This document shows positions 1 through 11,869 of a DNA stretch of 64,000 nucleotides, one piece after another (the stretch's first letter is position 1; each line of letters opens with the position of its first letter). The stretch lies in the NCBI GenBank assembly GCA_002812745.2, contig NCSJ02000058.1, positions 62,001-126,000 on the forward strand, read 5' to 3'. The notes beneath the pieces are model-generated. The model did not search any database and was not told where the DNA came from. It saw only the letters and a list, made by a program, of their open reading frames with translations. Source of the stretch: Scytalidium lignicola. Taxonomy: Eukaryota; Ascomycota; Leotiomycetes. The position numbers and the translations under genes were made by a program.

Positions 1-2934
1 GGTAGAACACATCAATTGAGTTGCGGAAGGTATCGAAAAGTATGCATGCAAATTTTTCTGGGGGCATGACGGCAACGTTTAAGGGCAAAAGGTTGTATAA
101 ATCCGTTGAGAGACAACTTTCAAAGCCCTGGTGGGTAGCGGATATGCATTGAGGATAGGTAGAATGCATGCCCATGGTGACAACTTGGGAATAAATACTA
201 GTAGGCCCGAAAAAGACAGGAGCAGAAGTATACAAGTTCACGTTGAATCTTTCTGTTGATGAATGTAGCGTTGCTGTGAATGCTTGATCTAAATCGAAGT
301 GTGGTGCAACATTAACAGAGCTGGAAATAGAGGCCTCGTCACAACGCGAATGTTCACGTATCAAGTCCTTTAACTTTTGTTGCAAGGCGTACACATATCT
401 TTTTTCTGGATGTCAGCAGGTCTTCTCATTGAAGGAAGTTGATCTTATTGCAGGTTACATAATGATGTAGCTTACCTGCGTGGCACATCTTGCGATATGA
501 TATTGTCGTAGTAAACACATTCCTTCTGCGCCTTCACACAACTATAGCATGATTTGAAGTTTCTGTCACACTTAACACGACGACTCCGGCAGTGATTGCA
601 CGGAGGTAACAGTTCTATCCCACCCTGTAGCTTGCCTAGGTCAATCCCACAAGGAAGGGTGGTTCCCGCGCTAGATATTGATGGAGAGATCAGTAAATCG
701 AGTTCCATTGGAATCTGGTGTGTGTTGGCTGCTTTCGTAAAAGAGCCTGCGCCGCTCATATGCAGCCAATCACTGTTATTAAAATCAATATCCATACTGA
801 TAATGTCTTCCCAAGGCTGCTCAATAGATGAGAAGACATTTGCTGTAGGTTGAGATTCTTGTGACCATACCAGAGCCTCTGTGTGAAAAACTTCATGGTT
901 GGGATCGTTGGCTTTCGAATGAAAATACGTCACGCCTGGTTGCCTTCCAGAGTGAAGTGGCTGTACTGGTTTGCGAAGCATTATGCTATCTATCAAATCA
1001 AGGCGTTGAAGATCCTCCTGTGTCAACTGAGCTGTTCCGGGAGATAAAAAGGACTTCATTGCGCTCTTCTTCAGCCCATCAAATAAATCACCAGCATATG
1101 TTGCTGCGGGCCATCTTTCTGAAAGTAGTATCTATTTTGGATTAGCTTCAGCTTCTGAGCAAGCAAAGATATGGTTGAAAGACTCACAAAGAGTCCTGAG
1201 AGCTGTTGCAGAATTTCTGCAACGGTTTTGTTGCCATACCGTGTCCGAATGGCGTCGGGGTGATGTCTCAGTGTGCATAATATCGCAACACCCGCCTCGA
1301 ACCCGTTATGAAGATTGTGAAAGGGGAATTGAAGATATCCAGTTTGTGATAACTCCCAGCAGCCTCTGCTCATAATCACTGCAGCTTTAAAACACTCGAT
1401 CATGAATTCCTCGGAGGGAAGCGGGTTGCGTGGACATGGCCGGTAGAGCATGAAGAAACACTGATTAAAGGCGAAAGAGAACCAGTCAGGAGTGGCATCA
1501 ACGTCGGAGCGCCAGTCAACTATTCTCTGTTTCATCTCAGCAACCCACAGTTCGTAAGACGGAAGTGTAAATTGGCGATTTAAGAACTGAACAGCATATA
1601 TCTCTGACTGCATCTGTCTGAACCGAACATAATTCAAGAACTGAGCCTTCGATCGTCGCCCATCGCGAACAATACGATCAGATCGAATGCACGAATCTTC
1701 ATATGCCGAAGGAAACTTTACGTTAATATATTCATCTTCAATAGAGAACTGCCGATGAGAGTTGACATCTATTGACCTTTCCACGCCATAAACCTGAATT
1801 TAATGAGTATAAGAGCATAGAAAAGATGCTAATCATACGTACTGTCCAGAATATCCTCCTGCGAAGATCCACGGACACGACATTTGTCTCATTCGTTATT
1901 GAATGCTCCTGGTGTAACCCCAGTTGTATTGCTAAGTTCATTGCTTCTCTAATCAGATGCCATAGATTACCAGTGTAAGGGAGGAGCATCGCCAGCTGGA
2001 CCAGGAGAAGTATACACTGTATAGTTCTGATCCGTGGGTTTCTCAGAAAGCTACATCTACTCAAAGCAGCTCGGTGTAAGGATTCCCCAAGAGAGGCTAT
2101 CTTGCGAAAGTCTTTGGCTTTCGATGTGAGCGCACTAATAGCCAATATAATCGACACAATAAACACACTCTCATCAGAAGCTGGCTCAGATGAAGGTAGT
2201 GTGGGATACACACGGTCGAAATTGAATCGGACGTCATCTTCTAGGAAAAAGGGGTATTGGGGAAGAATTCTTTCTAGGTAGATATCTAGGAGCAACTTAG
2301 CAACCTCTAGTGGTACTATTGTAGAATCTCCGGTGGCTGGTGCCCGGGTTTGCGAGGAGTTGATAGACTGTGTGTAATAGAGGGAGACCGGGGAGGGAAG
2401 CTCAGAGCTCGTAAATAGGGTGCTTTTATAGAACAGTGTATCTGAATCCTGAAGCGCAGGTATGCTCGTGCACCTTGCTGCATTTTTGGTGAGCTCTGAA
2501 GCAAAAGTATAAGCGTTTGAGTTTAAGATCTTGGACAAGTTAGCTGATGCGTAGCTAGCATAGTAACTATTGGTAGCGGCATATGGCTGTTCAGTTATAC
2601 GTAAATGCTCTCGTTCAACCTCCAAAGACGCGATTGATTGTTCTAGGAATTGGACTACACTGCATTTCGTTAATAACTTGAAGGAAGATCCATAGAGTGT
2701 TCGGTGGGTTCGGAACTTGAGCTGACCTTCTAGGAACTTCTCCTACTTTCTCACGGTCAATACCAACACATTCTACACCAGCTCTCACGCAACCGGAACA
2801 TGCAGGGTGTTTCCCATCGCACTGGGATTCTTTTCAGCCATCTACCTATGATCTGAAACTGTCTAAGAATCTCTCACCTTCTTCTTTCTCTTGTAACACC
2901 TAGCGCAAGCGGATGTTGCTCGAAACCGCGGCAT
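1..2934 (-). CDS. Tandem double Zn2Cys6 transcription factor (partial, runs off left edge)
   Basis: Fungal nuclear regulator. I read exons 2934-2878, 2821-2727, 2659-1843, 1793-1188, 1131-476 and 398-<1; all phases agree. Residues about 11-38 form a C-x2-C-x6-C-x6-C-x2-C-x6-C binuclear zinc cluster (starts CARCYKRKKKC), followed by a linker coil (VVQFLEQSIASLE) and a fungal-specific transcription factor middle domain (RRIFWTVYGVERSI region). After the usual C-terminal block (LLSERWPAATYAGDLFDGL) the frame stays open for about 130 residues and enters a second zinc cluster near residue 703 (CNHCRSRRVKC), its own coil (YVYALQQKLKDLI) and the start of another middle domain at the window edge. If the intron at 1187-1132 instead ended at the later AG (1120), the first protein would stop at 1071, leaving a second gene with an ATG at 1059 only 11 nt further on. 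I favour the fusion. It lies next to a permease and an oxygenase that it might control (inference). Confidence 0.75.
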
Positions 2935-3478
2935 CTCTCGCTTGCTTACAGAAGACTAAGATGAAGGGCATTGAGATCGACGGCGGCTGAAACGATATAA
3001 TTGGGCAGGGAGAAGAATGGCCCAAAACATCTAGAACAGTGATACTGATACAATTGTTTGCTGGTTGGTATCGTGGTTGTTCGCTGTTGAATGCTCCAGT
3101 TGAGGTCTTGATAAGCTCCCACTCTCCACTGTCGGAATTAACTGTCCGGGACCATTGCCGAAGTGACAGATAAGAGTAGCTACCACGGCAAAGATGGCGC
3201 GCAGAACTCTTTTGAAGTATTCACCATTATCCTCGTTATAAATCCATCCCACACGCTCCACTGTAGCTGCAACAATTAGAATAAGAGTTCTAGTTGCTCA
3301 TTTCAACCTAATTTAAACCAAGATACTGTATCGAATACTTGTTAATTATAAACTAGTTCTTCCTGGAATCTAAAATATAGGAGATTAAATAACAATAAGC
3401 TTTGTAGTACTCTTACTCCGTAAAGCCTATAAGCATTAAAAGGAGAAGTGCTGCTAGCAGCAAAATAGAGAAAAGAAT
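2935..3478. other. Intergenic region
   Basis: Spacer between the 5' end of the regulator and the 3' end of the permease, both on the minus strand. The part next to the permease (about 3290-3470) is AT-rich. A 76-codon open frame on the minus strand (3261-3031) has no recognisable domain and I do not call it a gene. Confidence 0.6.
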
Positions 3479-5362
3479 CTAGTGCTTCTTTTCAGCCCCC
3501 TTCTCCGATTCAGAAACTGGGTGTTCCACTGGGTGTTCCACTACCTGCCCTTCAAGAACATCATCAAAGGTGGCTGGCGCCCCAGTCGAGAGTTCATAGT
3601 GCTTTCTGCCCTGAATAAACCACATCACCACCGAAACGACAAATATGCCTCCTATGACTGCACATGTCCAGTTCATATCTGCAATATTCCCCACTACTGG
3701 CATGAAGTATGGCAAGTTGAAAATGATAATGAAGAATGCTAGAAAGCAAACAGTCAAGAAGTTAATAACCATTCCAAACTTGCCCAACCAAAATGGCCCA
3801 GGTGTTGGAACCTTGCGCCAGGTTACAAGATGTGCGGCAATAGGGATGATTAATGATAAGTTAGAAAGTACCAGCGCGCTGCCTACGAGCGCATTGTATG
3901 CTTCCTCCGCGAAGAGGTACAGGAATCCCAAGATGATGATAATGGCGTCGCCGAATAGCTGCGCATATAAAGGCACTTTGAAGCGCTTATTAACCTTGCT
4001 GAGCATCCCAGAGAATGGTAGACCGCCATCACGCGCAAAAGACCAGGTCATACGAGCTTGAGTAAGCTGCAAATCAAGGCAGGCGACAGTGACGCAGATA
4101 AGAATGATGAGCTGCAGAATGAAGGCACCAGGTCGACCACCTTGCATGGCTTGCAGGTAGACTTCTTGGTTGGGGATTGGGGAATCTAGAACAGCTTGAA
4201 TGTCACTGACGCTATACATCATGGCGATAATGTAGAAAAGACCAGTGATAAAGCCAATTCCTACTTGACTCAGAATAGCCAGAGGGATGTTCCGTTCGGG
4301 ATCCTCAGATTCCTCACACAGATGGATTGTTCCATCCAAGAGACCATAAGAGTAGGCCGGGTTGATAAGTCCAGTAAAAAAGCAAGCAGCATTGTTTGTC
4401 CAACCAGTTTCTAAAATTTCGTCAACTTTAAACACCACAAGGTTACCAAGCCAAAACTTTAACTCACCATTCATCCAAGTTGCCCAGACAAACTTGGTGG
4501 ATGCATAATGTCCTCGTGCAGCGATAACCATCATCAAGATACTAACAAGGCAGCCGGTGCAACTAGAAAAGGTTAGTGGCAGAACCACGCTGTTTCAACC
4601 GACACACGTACACGAAGAAGAACATAAACCTAGAGATATATGGCAGTGTCCTGTTCAAGAATATCGCGTAAAACGTAGGACCAATATTCATAACCATATA
4701 GACAACATCTGCAACCATCAGCCTCGAAAGTTTTACTAAAACTCCACTAATCGAACAGGGCGAGGGTGCTTACACAAGGTCCAACGGGGAACATCGTAAG
4801 TAGGGTTATAGATAAGTACACAGCCCATCAGTTGGCTTGCCGTCAAAGAGCACACTGAAGCAGTGACCACAATCCACGAGAATGTGTTAAAATAGCCTAC
4901 ACACCAAGATAGGTAACGGCCGTACTTAGGACCAGCAAGACGCCCAACCCAGTAGTAGGGTCCGCCTGAAGTTGGATAACAGGAGACAAGCTCGGACAAG
5001 GACAGGGCGATAATAGCATTAGCAACTGTCACCAGGAGAAATCCATATATCATGGCTGATGGCCCTCCTTCGAAGATTGCTAGCTGAAGAGCACCACTTT
5101 GGGCAGTCCATGTACTAGCCATAGCCTGTACAATTCCTAGGAGTCCCCATCGTGTCCACTGTAGGTCGCATGTTAGAATTAAAAAAGAATACTTGAAATC
5201 GAATAATCATCTTACTCTGCGCTTCATAGCTTGCTTATATCCTGTACGGATAGCCAATTCCTTAGCATCCTTCTCGTCTTGCACGGTAGCCACAACATAA
5301 TTAGGGTCGACAGCTGATATCGAATCCACCGGGGAGACAGCTTGACGCTCTATGTCCGCCAT
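3479..5362 (-). CDS. APC-family amino acid/GABA/choline-type permease
   Basis: Plasma-membrane transporter of the amino acid-polyamine-organocation superfamily, fungal GABA/choline permease branch. Exons 5362-5216, 5158-4774, 4708-4612, 4562-4468 and 4410-3479 give 551 residues, the normal family length. The soluble N-terminus (MADIERQAVS) is followed by about 12 hydrophobic segments. Family signatures are visible: SCYPTSGGPYYWVGRLAGP in the first third, then LINPAYSYGLLDGTIHLCEE, SEDPERNIPLAI and LQLTQARMTWSFARDGGLPFSG. The hydrophilic tail has a short repeat (VEHPVEHPVSE) and Lys/Glu-rich end. Substrate cannot be fixed from sequence; choline, GABA or another small amine are the likely choices. 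It is divergent from the 2-oxoglutarate oxygenase, with an 889 bp shared upstream region, so co-regulated uptake and oxidation of one compound is plausible (inference). Confidence 0.9.
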
Positions 5363-6251
5363 CTTGCTCAATCTCAAGGTTCCGGCAAGAGAGTTGCTTG
5401 TGGGTGACAGAAATAATTCGAGCAAGGTCTCTAGCTATATGCACATGCGAAAGTACCTGCAGCCTACAGCCTCCCTTGGACACTTATCATCGCAGATATG
5501 TACTGTACAGTACTAGATGTCCCTGGGCTGTCCATATCAGATAAGAAGCCAAGGGCCGTGCTGCCTACGGGCAAGTCACCATAACAAACAAGGTAGCTCA
5601 GCCACACAGACCCCCAGATTCGAGAACCAAAAAGCAGAACGCGGGTACTTTATCAAGAATATTAGAAGTCAGCTTCGGCTTCGTCGGGAAAACTTGTCTG
5701 GGGCAAATTTGACTCTTCGAAAGCGGGTAATTATGCTTGAATTTTGGCAGAAGCATAGAAGCTCAGATACCGTGTTCTAGAGCTTTATCCTTGTCCCGCT
5801 GTAGCACAAAAACGTGCTTCGGGCAAGGCGAAAGTGTTGCATGAGGATGGAACTCTAGACATCATACCTCTTGGCCTCAAAAAGCCATAGACCTTTGGGA
5901 GAAAGCTTACTTCCGAGGTTAATTCACTGTTCAGGGGGCTTCAAGGGGACTAGCATGTCGGATTCTAGCGATGGCGCTCAAGATAAGCTTCTGAAAAGAG
6001 TCGTTCTCATTCGTCAACGAGTACAACGGTTGTGTTATCATGGGGGAATTGCAACAGCAAGCGTAATCTCAGGTGGATAACTGCGTGCAGCTTGCTTTCT
6101 TATCAGCAATCGTGGGATGATCTAGAGTTCTCTGACTGGGGTCCTCCTTTGAGATTCGGGCATCGTCGAAACTATATCATAACCCTCAAACAAGATCGCA
6201 CTTTATAACACCGAGAACAGCAAATACAAATTTACGGCCAAACAAATCATC
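5363..6251. promoter_or_regulatory. Shared divergent upstream region
   Basis: This 889 bp stretch separates the start codons of the permease (minus) and the oxygenase (plus). No open frame in it looks like a gene. It is the obvious place for binding sites of the adjacent Zn2Cys6 regulator, but I could not single out a convincing CGG-type inverted pair. Confidence 0.5.
6202..6208 (+). promoter_or_regulatory. TATA-like box of the 2OG oxygenase
   Basis: TTTATAA lies 44 nt upstream of the ATG at 6252, preceded by an AC-rich stretch. Position and sequence fit a fungal core promoter with a short leader. Nothing but position supports it. Confidence 0.35.
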
Positions 6252-7653
6252 ATGTCTGCTACTGTCGTCGAAACTACTACCGCGCCTCAGACGCAATACG
6301 AGTATTTCTATCAAGATGGTCAATTCGGGGCCAAGCGCGAGGTATTAACGGGCGAGAAAGCCTTCAAGACATTCACCGAGATCCCGGTTGTTGACCTAAC
6401 GCCAGCCTTCAGCGACAATCTCGAAGATCGTAAACGTTTGGCGCTCGAGATTGGACACATCTTCGAGACGGTTGGTTTCATGTATGTTAAGAACCATGGC
6501 GTGGACAAGGCTATTGTCGACGAAGCGTACCGGGTGACAAGAGAGTATTTTGATCTCCCCGTTGAGAAAAAAATGCAGAACTTCAACTACAAGAATGTTG
6601 GACTCCGAGGTTATGAAAAACTCTATAGCGCAAGGCTTGACGAGAGATACAAGAAAGGAGGTATGTAGAATAACAAGTGACAGGAGAGATTACAACAGCT
6701 CCGTTCATCTTTGCAAACGTTTCAGAACCTGAGCTGACTAGGTGTAATGGGACTAGAAAAGAAAGAAGGCTATACCTTTAGTTATGATGAAGAATGGGAC
6801 ATAGTGCCACCAAATCTAACGGAAGCTCAACGAGCCATGCACTTTATCAATCAGTGGCCAGATGACTTCTTCCCTGAATTTAAAAAAGGCATGATGACGT
6901 ACTGGTCACACATGCTTCAGCTCGGACGCCGCCTGATGAGCCTTTTCGCTCTCGGATTAGGAGTTGAAGAGAATTATTTTGACCATATGATTCGAGCGCC
7001 CTTGGCCACCATCAGAACCCATCGGTATCATCCTCAAGAGCCAGACAGTGAAGACGAAAATGGTATTGGTGCTCATACTGATTATGAGAGTATGTTAACG
7101 CTTCCCCCCCGGTCAGAATGAACCAACTGATATTTACTATCTAGCTTTTACCATGCTCTGGCAAGACAGCATTGGCGGCCTTGAAATTCTCAATAAGAAC
7201 GCTGAATGGATTGCCGCGCCCCCGATCGAGGGCACTTTCGTCGTCAACGTTGGAGATTGGTTACAACGGATTTCCAACGGCCAATTCGTATCCACCGTGC
7301 ATCGCGTCAAGAAGCTGACTGGTGATAAACCACGTTATTCTATGCCCTTCTTTTTTGGTTTGGATTTTGACGCTTATTGCGAGGTAAGTACGTCTGCAAG
7401 TGACTTGCAGAAACTATTAATTCTTTTGTGACCTTAGGTCCTCCCAACTTGTCAATCCGCGGAGAACCCTCCTACCTACGAGCCTCTCAATATCAAGCAG
7501 GTATGTTATTTGTTGATAGCTCAATTTTGAATGATATGTGTTTAATAATCTCAATAGTATACTTTAAAGCTAAGAAGGCAACTCGATGAGAGAGTCGCAC
7601 GGAGGAAGGCTGAAATCGCTGCCGGAATCGTGCCGGATTTTGATTCCTACTAG
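6252..7653 (+). CDS. 2-oxoglutarate/Fe(II)-dependent oxygenase, isopenicillin N synthase-like
   Basis: Non-heme iron dioxygenase. Exons 6252-6660, 6742-7089, 7145-7383, 7438-7500 and 7558-7653 give 384 residues, normal for the family. The N-terminal DIOX_N domain begins at EIPVVDL with the signature GFMYVKNHGV. The double-stranded beta-helix core carries the complete iron triad, His248 and Asp250 (HTDYE motif) and His305 (STVHRVKK), and the 2-oxoglutarate-binding Arg316-x-Ser318 (KPRYSM). All catalytic residues are therefore present. The substrate is unknown; fungal relatives act on amino acids, small metabolites and secondary-metabolite intermediates. Divergent transcription from a permease and a nearby regulator suggest a small uptake-and-modification unit (inference). 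Confidence 0.92.
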
Positions 7654-8788
7654 AATAGGTAAGGCAATCTTTAAGAGACAGAAAAGTCATCTATCATGAT
7701 TATACGTGTATTCGATTTAAAATGATAATCATTTCAAGTCTCTCTTATTTTTAAACATGTACTAAGCCTTTCCAGCATTCATCCTCTCTTGGCTACCATA
7801 TAGTCATGCAGCCGGATTGTGTCAGGGAAAGGTAGAGCATCCAAGCAACTAGAGGCAGACCATTATTAGGCTATTGCTACCCTGTGGCTTAGATATGTGG
7901 GTGTTGTTACTATAGAGGCACTATTCTCATCAAAATTAGAACGCCAGAAATCAATTTTGTGTTCTTTTCTTTATGTTGCAGGTTCACATTAGTCTAATTG
8001 TTTTGCCCACCTAATTACCTTGTAACTATCTTGTCTAGCATCCCTCCACTTTATGCAACCACCACTTTGACAGATTTGCCCTTAAGGTCCGATTGTCTCC
8101 ATTATCTTGCTGAAAGCACTGCTCATTTGCAGCAGACTTTCCGTTCAATAAAGGTTTTGTCTCGGATCGCATCAATTTGCTCCTGTTGCATAGAAGAGTA
8201 CCGGGTTGAAGAACATGCCGTCTCCAATTTCCGGAGGTAAAAAACGTAATTTTCCAGGAAGTGCTATTAGAATTCCTTGTCTCACCAGGTCATATAGTAT
8301 AAGTGGTATTTCCTATGAGGGATTGTTCTGAATAAGAAACATCAAACATCATCAGCTTCCATGCCCAGCCAACTTCTTATTTGCCAACTTGAGCTCTAGA
8401 GTTTGGGATACATTAGGATGACGTTCGGGTACCATATCTTGGGTATAATTATGACCTTAGACGGGGCTAAAGGGCCGGTTTTTAGGAGGATGCAGAAACT
8501 ACTCTCAAGAAGAAGATGCACGTCTGAATCTTATGACTCGAAGCCATGAGTCTCAAGCCTGGCAAACTAAAGAATTGAGGGGGAAAAACTTGCTCTGGAC
8601 TTTGTGGCCTTACAATAAGGATTGATTTCGAGTAGCCGCTAGTTCTTTACCCAAAAGCTTTCAACCGCTAGTGAATGTAACTACGAACTGCTCCTGCTGC
8701 AAAGAAAGAGAATAGACGTTGTATGAATTTTTTTCACATTTGTAGTTACATTAGTTGACTCGTATACAACAAATATCTTATTCGATTA
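7654..8788. other. Intergenic region, no gene seen
   Basis: 1.1 kb between two converging genes. Only short open frames without recognisable domains occur (for example 7998-8240 plus). I see no repeat or RNA gene in it. Confidence 0.6.
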
Positions 8789-10766
8789 TTAATTATAAGC
8801 CGGGTACTCACTAACCCACTTGACAATCTGTGCAACCTCGTTATCGATCACCGTTTGCACTCCTGCATTGAAAACTCCATTCCTTAATATTAAATCCGAA
8901 CAATGAAATCCTCCAGGAATGATCTGAAGCGGGTGTTGAGTAGTGGAGGCAAGTGGTCCGTCAGGACGGAATTCAGATGAAACACCGGATGTTCTCCAAG
9001 GATCGAATTCTCTACATAAAGTTGTTAGTTTGATGATTACGGAGAGGAAGAAAGTAGTTTAGGCACGAAGCTTACCCATTGGTCCAGATTAATCGAGTGG
9101 TGTCCTCTAATCTCCATCCTTCGGTGTGCTTGTTGACTTGATGCACATTGTTGTCCGGGCTGATATTGCTACCATAGGTATATCCGTTTACTGTTGGGAA
9201 AAAGAGGGCACATTGTCGTTGCCAATATTCCGCGGTTACAAGACGGGAGACAATGGTTGCTTGACTACGTGGTGCCCCACTGAGGAAATTTTAGCCCCGA
9301 TTCTTTCAATTTTTGTGAGAAAACGGTGAAACATACTCTTGCCAGTAGTCAAATGGCTCGTTACAAAGCATCCAGTTCCATTGTCTGTCTATGGCGTTTC
9401 CAACGGTGTAATCCGTGAACAGCAAGCTTGAAGCATTATAAGTATCAAGGCAGGCCAATTCTCTTTCATCTTCGTAGCCATATCCTTGGCAGTAGCCTGG
9501 AATTAGAGTGGTATTGACCCAGTTTGCATAGCCTGCGAGTGCTTTCTCGAGACCTACGCCGTTTGCGTTCGGTGTGACTGCTGCGCCAGCTTCGACGTTC
9601 TTTTTNAAACCCCAATTAGAAAAATTCCATTTAAACATGTATGATCCCACCTCAATAGCATCACAGAATTGGTAGAAGCCTGAGTAGTTGCTATAGAAGC
9701 TGTTTGACTGCCACAACCAAGGCCCATTTTCAATTGCTCTATAAAATCCTGTAAGGCTAAATAGTGACACGGCAAAGCAGGAAAAGCACTTACGCCATGA
9801 AGTCATCGTTATGCTCGAGTGCCCCCAAACCAAATTGGGCTTTCAATGCATTCTGTTCTTCGGTAGTGCCGTGCATGAGAATATTGTCCATGTAATCGAT
9901 TACAAGGGTCAAGTCCTTGCTGCAGTTGGCAGGCATACCTTCCTGGACAGGAGCAAAGTACTGCCACTTCAAGAAATCAGCCCGAATCCAAACAAAGACT
10001 TACTAATATCTCACATAATCTTCAATGGCTTCCACCGGAGCGCTAGATGCATGGTATGCCCAGAAGGTACCAGGAGAAGTGGACTCTGTCCATGCTGAAA
10101 GTGCTCCGGAGTATGATCCTCCAGAAAACACCCAAGGTGCCTTGTCTGCGTTACTGCTGTGGTCGGTATCGAATGGCAAATCGACCGTCTTTGCGAAGTT
10201 GACAAAGTCGGCAATAGCTTGCTTCAAAGTCAATAGTTGGAGATTCTCGGTGGTTAGGTTGTCATAGGGAGAAGAAGAGCCCCAATATCGGTCTAAATCT
10301 TGGTCAGTGAACCGCAAATGCGGTAGAGCAAAGAACCCACGTTCGACTATAACCACAGCTCCCTTGATTTCTTGAGCGTAGAGACCTGTGATGGTTTGGT
10401 TGGTCAAATACCCGCCGTAAGCCTCCGCGGCAACTTCACCGGGCGTGAAAAGTACCACCTAAAGTATATTATGAGCTCTAAACGTCCGCATCGGGTTGTT
10501 TTAGTGCTTACGGGTGATCCTGGACCAGCCCAAAACTCGGAGCTCCACCAGAACTTCTGTTGGAATGTCCCCTTGCTAGGATCATCATGATCAAGCAGCT
10601 GCGTGAAGAAAGCTGATCCTGTTATATTGACAGCCGCAGTTGCAGCCAACGGAAAGTTATTGTCTGTATCCACTGGCGGGATCAGTCTTCCAAGATGAAG
10701 GAATTGATTGGCAGCACCAAGAGAGGCGAGCAATGGGATAGCAAAGAGAATTGAGATCTTCATCAT
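8789..10766 (-). CDS. Secreted serine peptidase, family S28
   Basis: Extracellular prolyl/tripeptidyl-type serine carboxypeptidase of MEROPS family S28. Exons 10766-10512, 10458-10015, 9966-9794, 9738-9337, 9279-9076 and 9011-8789 give 566 residues (565 if the second of two adjacent ATGs is used). A signal peptide is clear (KISILFAIPLLASLGAAN). The mature start has the family block FFTQLLDHDDPSKGTFQQKF. The nucleophile is Ser200 in GGSYSG; the acid and base sit near the C-terminus in WTNGEFDPWRTSGV and IIPGGFHCSDL. Several NxT/S sites fit a glycoprotein. Likely role: acidic digestion of external proline-rich peptides. One undetermined base (9606) lies in the fourth exon, in codon TTN before KKNVEAG; the frame holds if it is a real base. 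Confidence 0.9.
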
Positions 10767-11869
10767 GGATAGAGGAATCCAACTGACCAGAAACTCACCT
10801 TCGACTGATGAGCAGGGGAAAAATAATTGAGAAGGGTGGGACATGGCCTTATCAATTATTTACGAGAATCCCCAAAAATTTGAGCACCTGCTATGCCTAG
10901 CACAGCTCGTACAGGCATGATTAACCCGGAGGCAGAGTGCAGATCTCTGCATGAAACCATGAGGCACAACTGCACGACAGGAGTAACAGGCCGGAGGTAA
11001 TATCAAAGAAGGCTAGAGACAAGATCCTAGCACAAATAATAAATAGCATTGAGTCAAGGGGGAAAGCAATCCGCCAACCAAATTGGTCTGTACCTGACTG
11101 CATACTGTGGTATTTACTAGGGTCTTCGTTGCGGGCCATACAGAGGCCAAAGTTCGTCTTGGGGCGGCCAGCTGCATTGATTAGGGCCAGGTAGCTTTCA
11201 CAGAGGGCACAACAAACCTGAGTCTTTCTAGGAAGTTTGCCTCGCATTTTAGATTGCGTTATCGCTCATGCAGATGGAAAATGGAAAAAGGAAGGTGTAC
11301 AGAGGCTTTTGGTGGGGTTGAGAACTCACTTTGCGGGAAAATGTCTGGGGTCTTCTGAACCTTCCTCATATGGATAGCTTCGCCGTCAGCTGCTTGATAA
11401 GCTGTTGACTATTTACTACGAGAACTTTCCGCATTGTACAAACCTTGACACTCCTATTTCTTTCCTACGGTTCTGTCTTCGTACATGTATTACATTGTAT
11501 TAATGTGTAGCCGAGAACAGAAAAAGAATATTGTATGCACTTTGTGTTGCCTTTCGTCATCTCCCCATTTCTGCAGTTTACTTCATCCCCATCGTCCTGG
11601 ATGAATTCCAAATTCTGGTTCTGGTACTAGTATCCTGATGGACGATTCATCAATGAGTTGTGCAGCGACTTGTAATTATTTTTGGCATTATTGTTGCCTA
11701 ATATGAGATATTGGAAAATTACTGTTCGGCTCCCTCATCTTCAAGGAGCTGCTTGCATTCTTAATAAGCCCTAAATTTACCAGGCTTGCTACCCTCCAGA
11801 AAGGCTAGTCATTAGTCATGCTGAGATCAGTTCAACATGAGCTGCTTTTGCCCTAAACCGTCTGGAATT
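10767..11869. other. Intergenic region with one doubtful small frame
   Basis: Upstream of the peptidase and downstream of the NLR gene. A 108-codon minus-strand frame (11247-10921) starts MRGKLPRKTQ, has a CxxC pair and a hydrophobic stretch near its end, but matches nothing I know. The rest shows no gene, repeat or RNA. Confidence 0.45.

Noticed and set aside
3031..3261. 76-codon minus-strand frame
   Set aside because: Short, no domain, AT-rich end; likely chance.
10921..11247. 108-codon minus-strand frame with a CxxC pair
   Set aside because: No known domain, unusual composition and no splice partner; kept only as a note in the intergenic entry.
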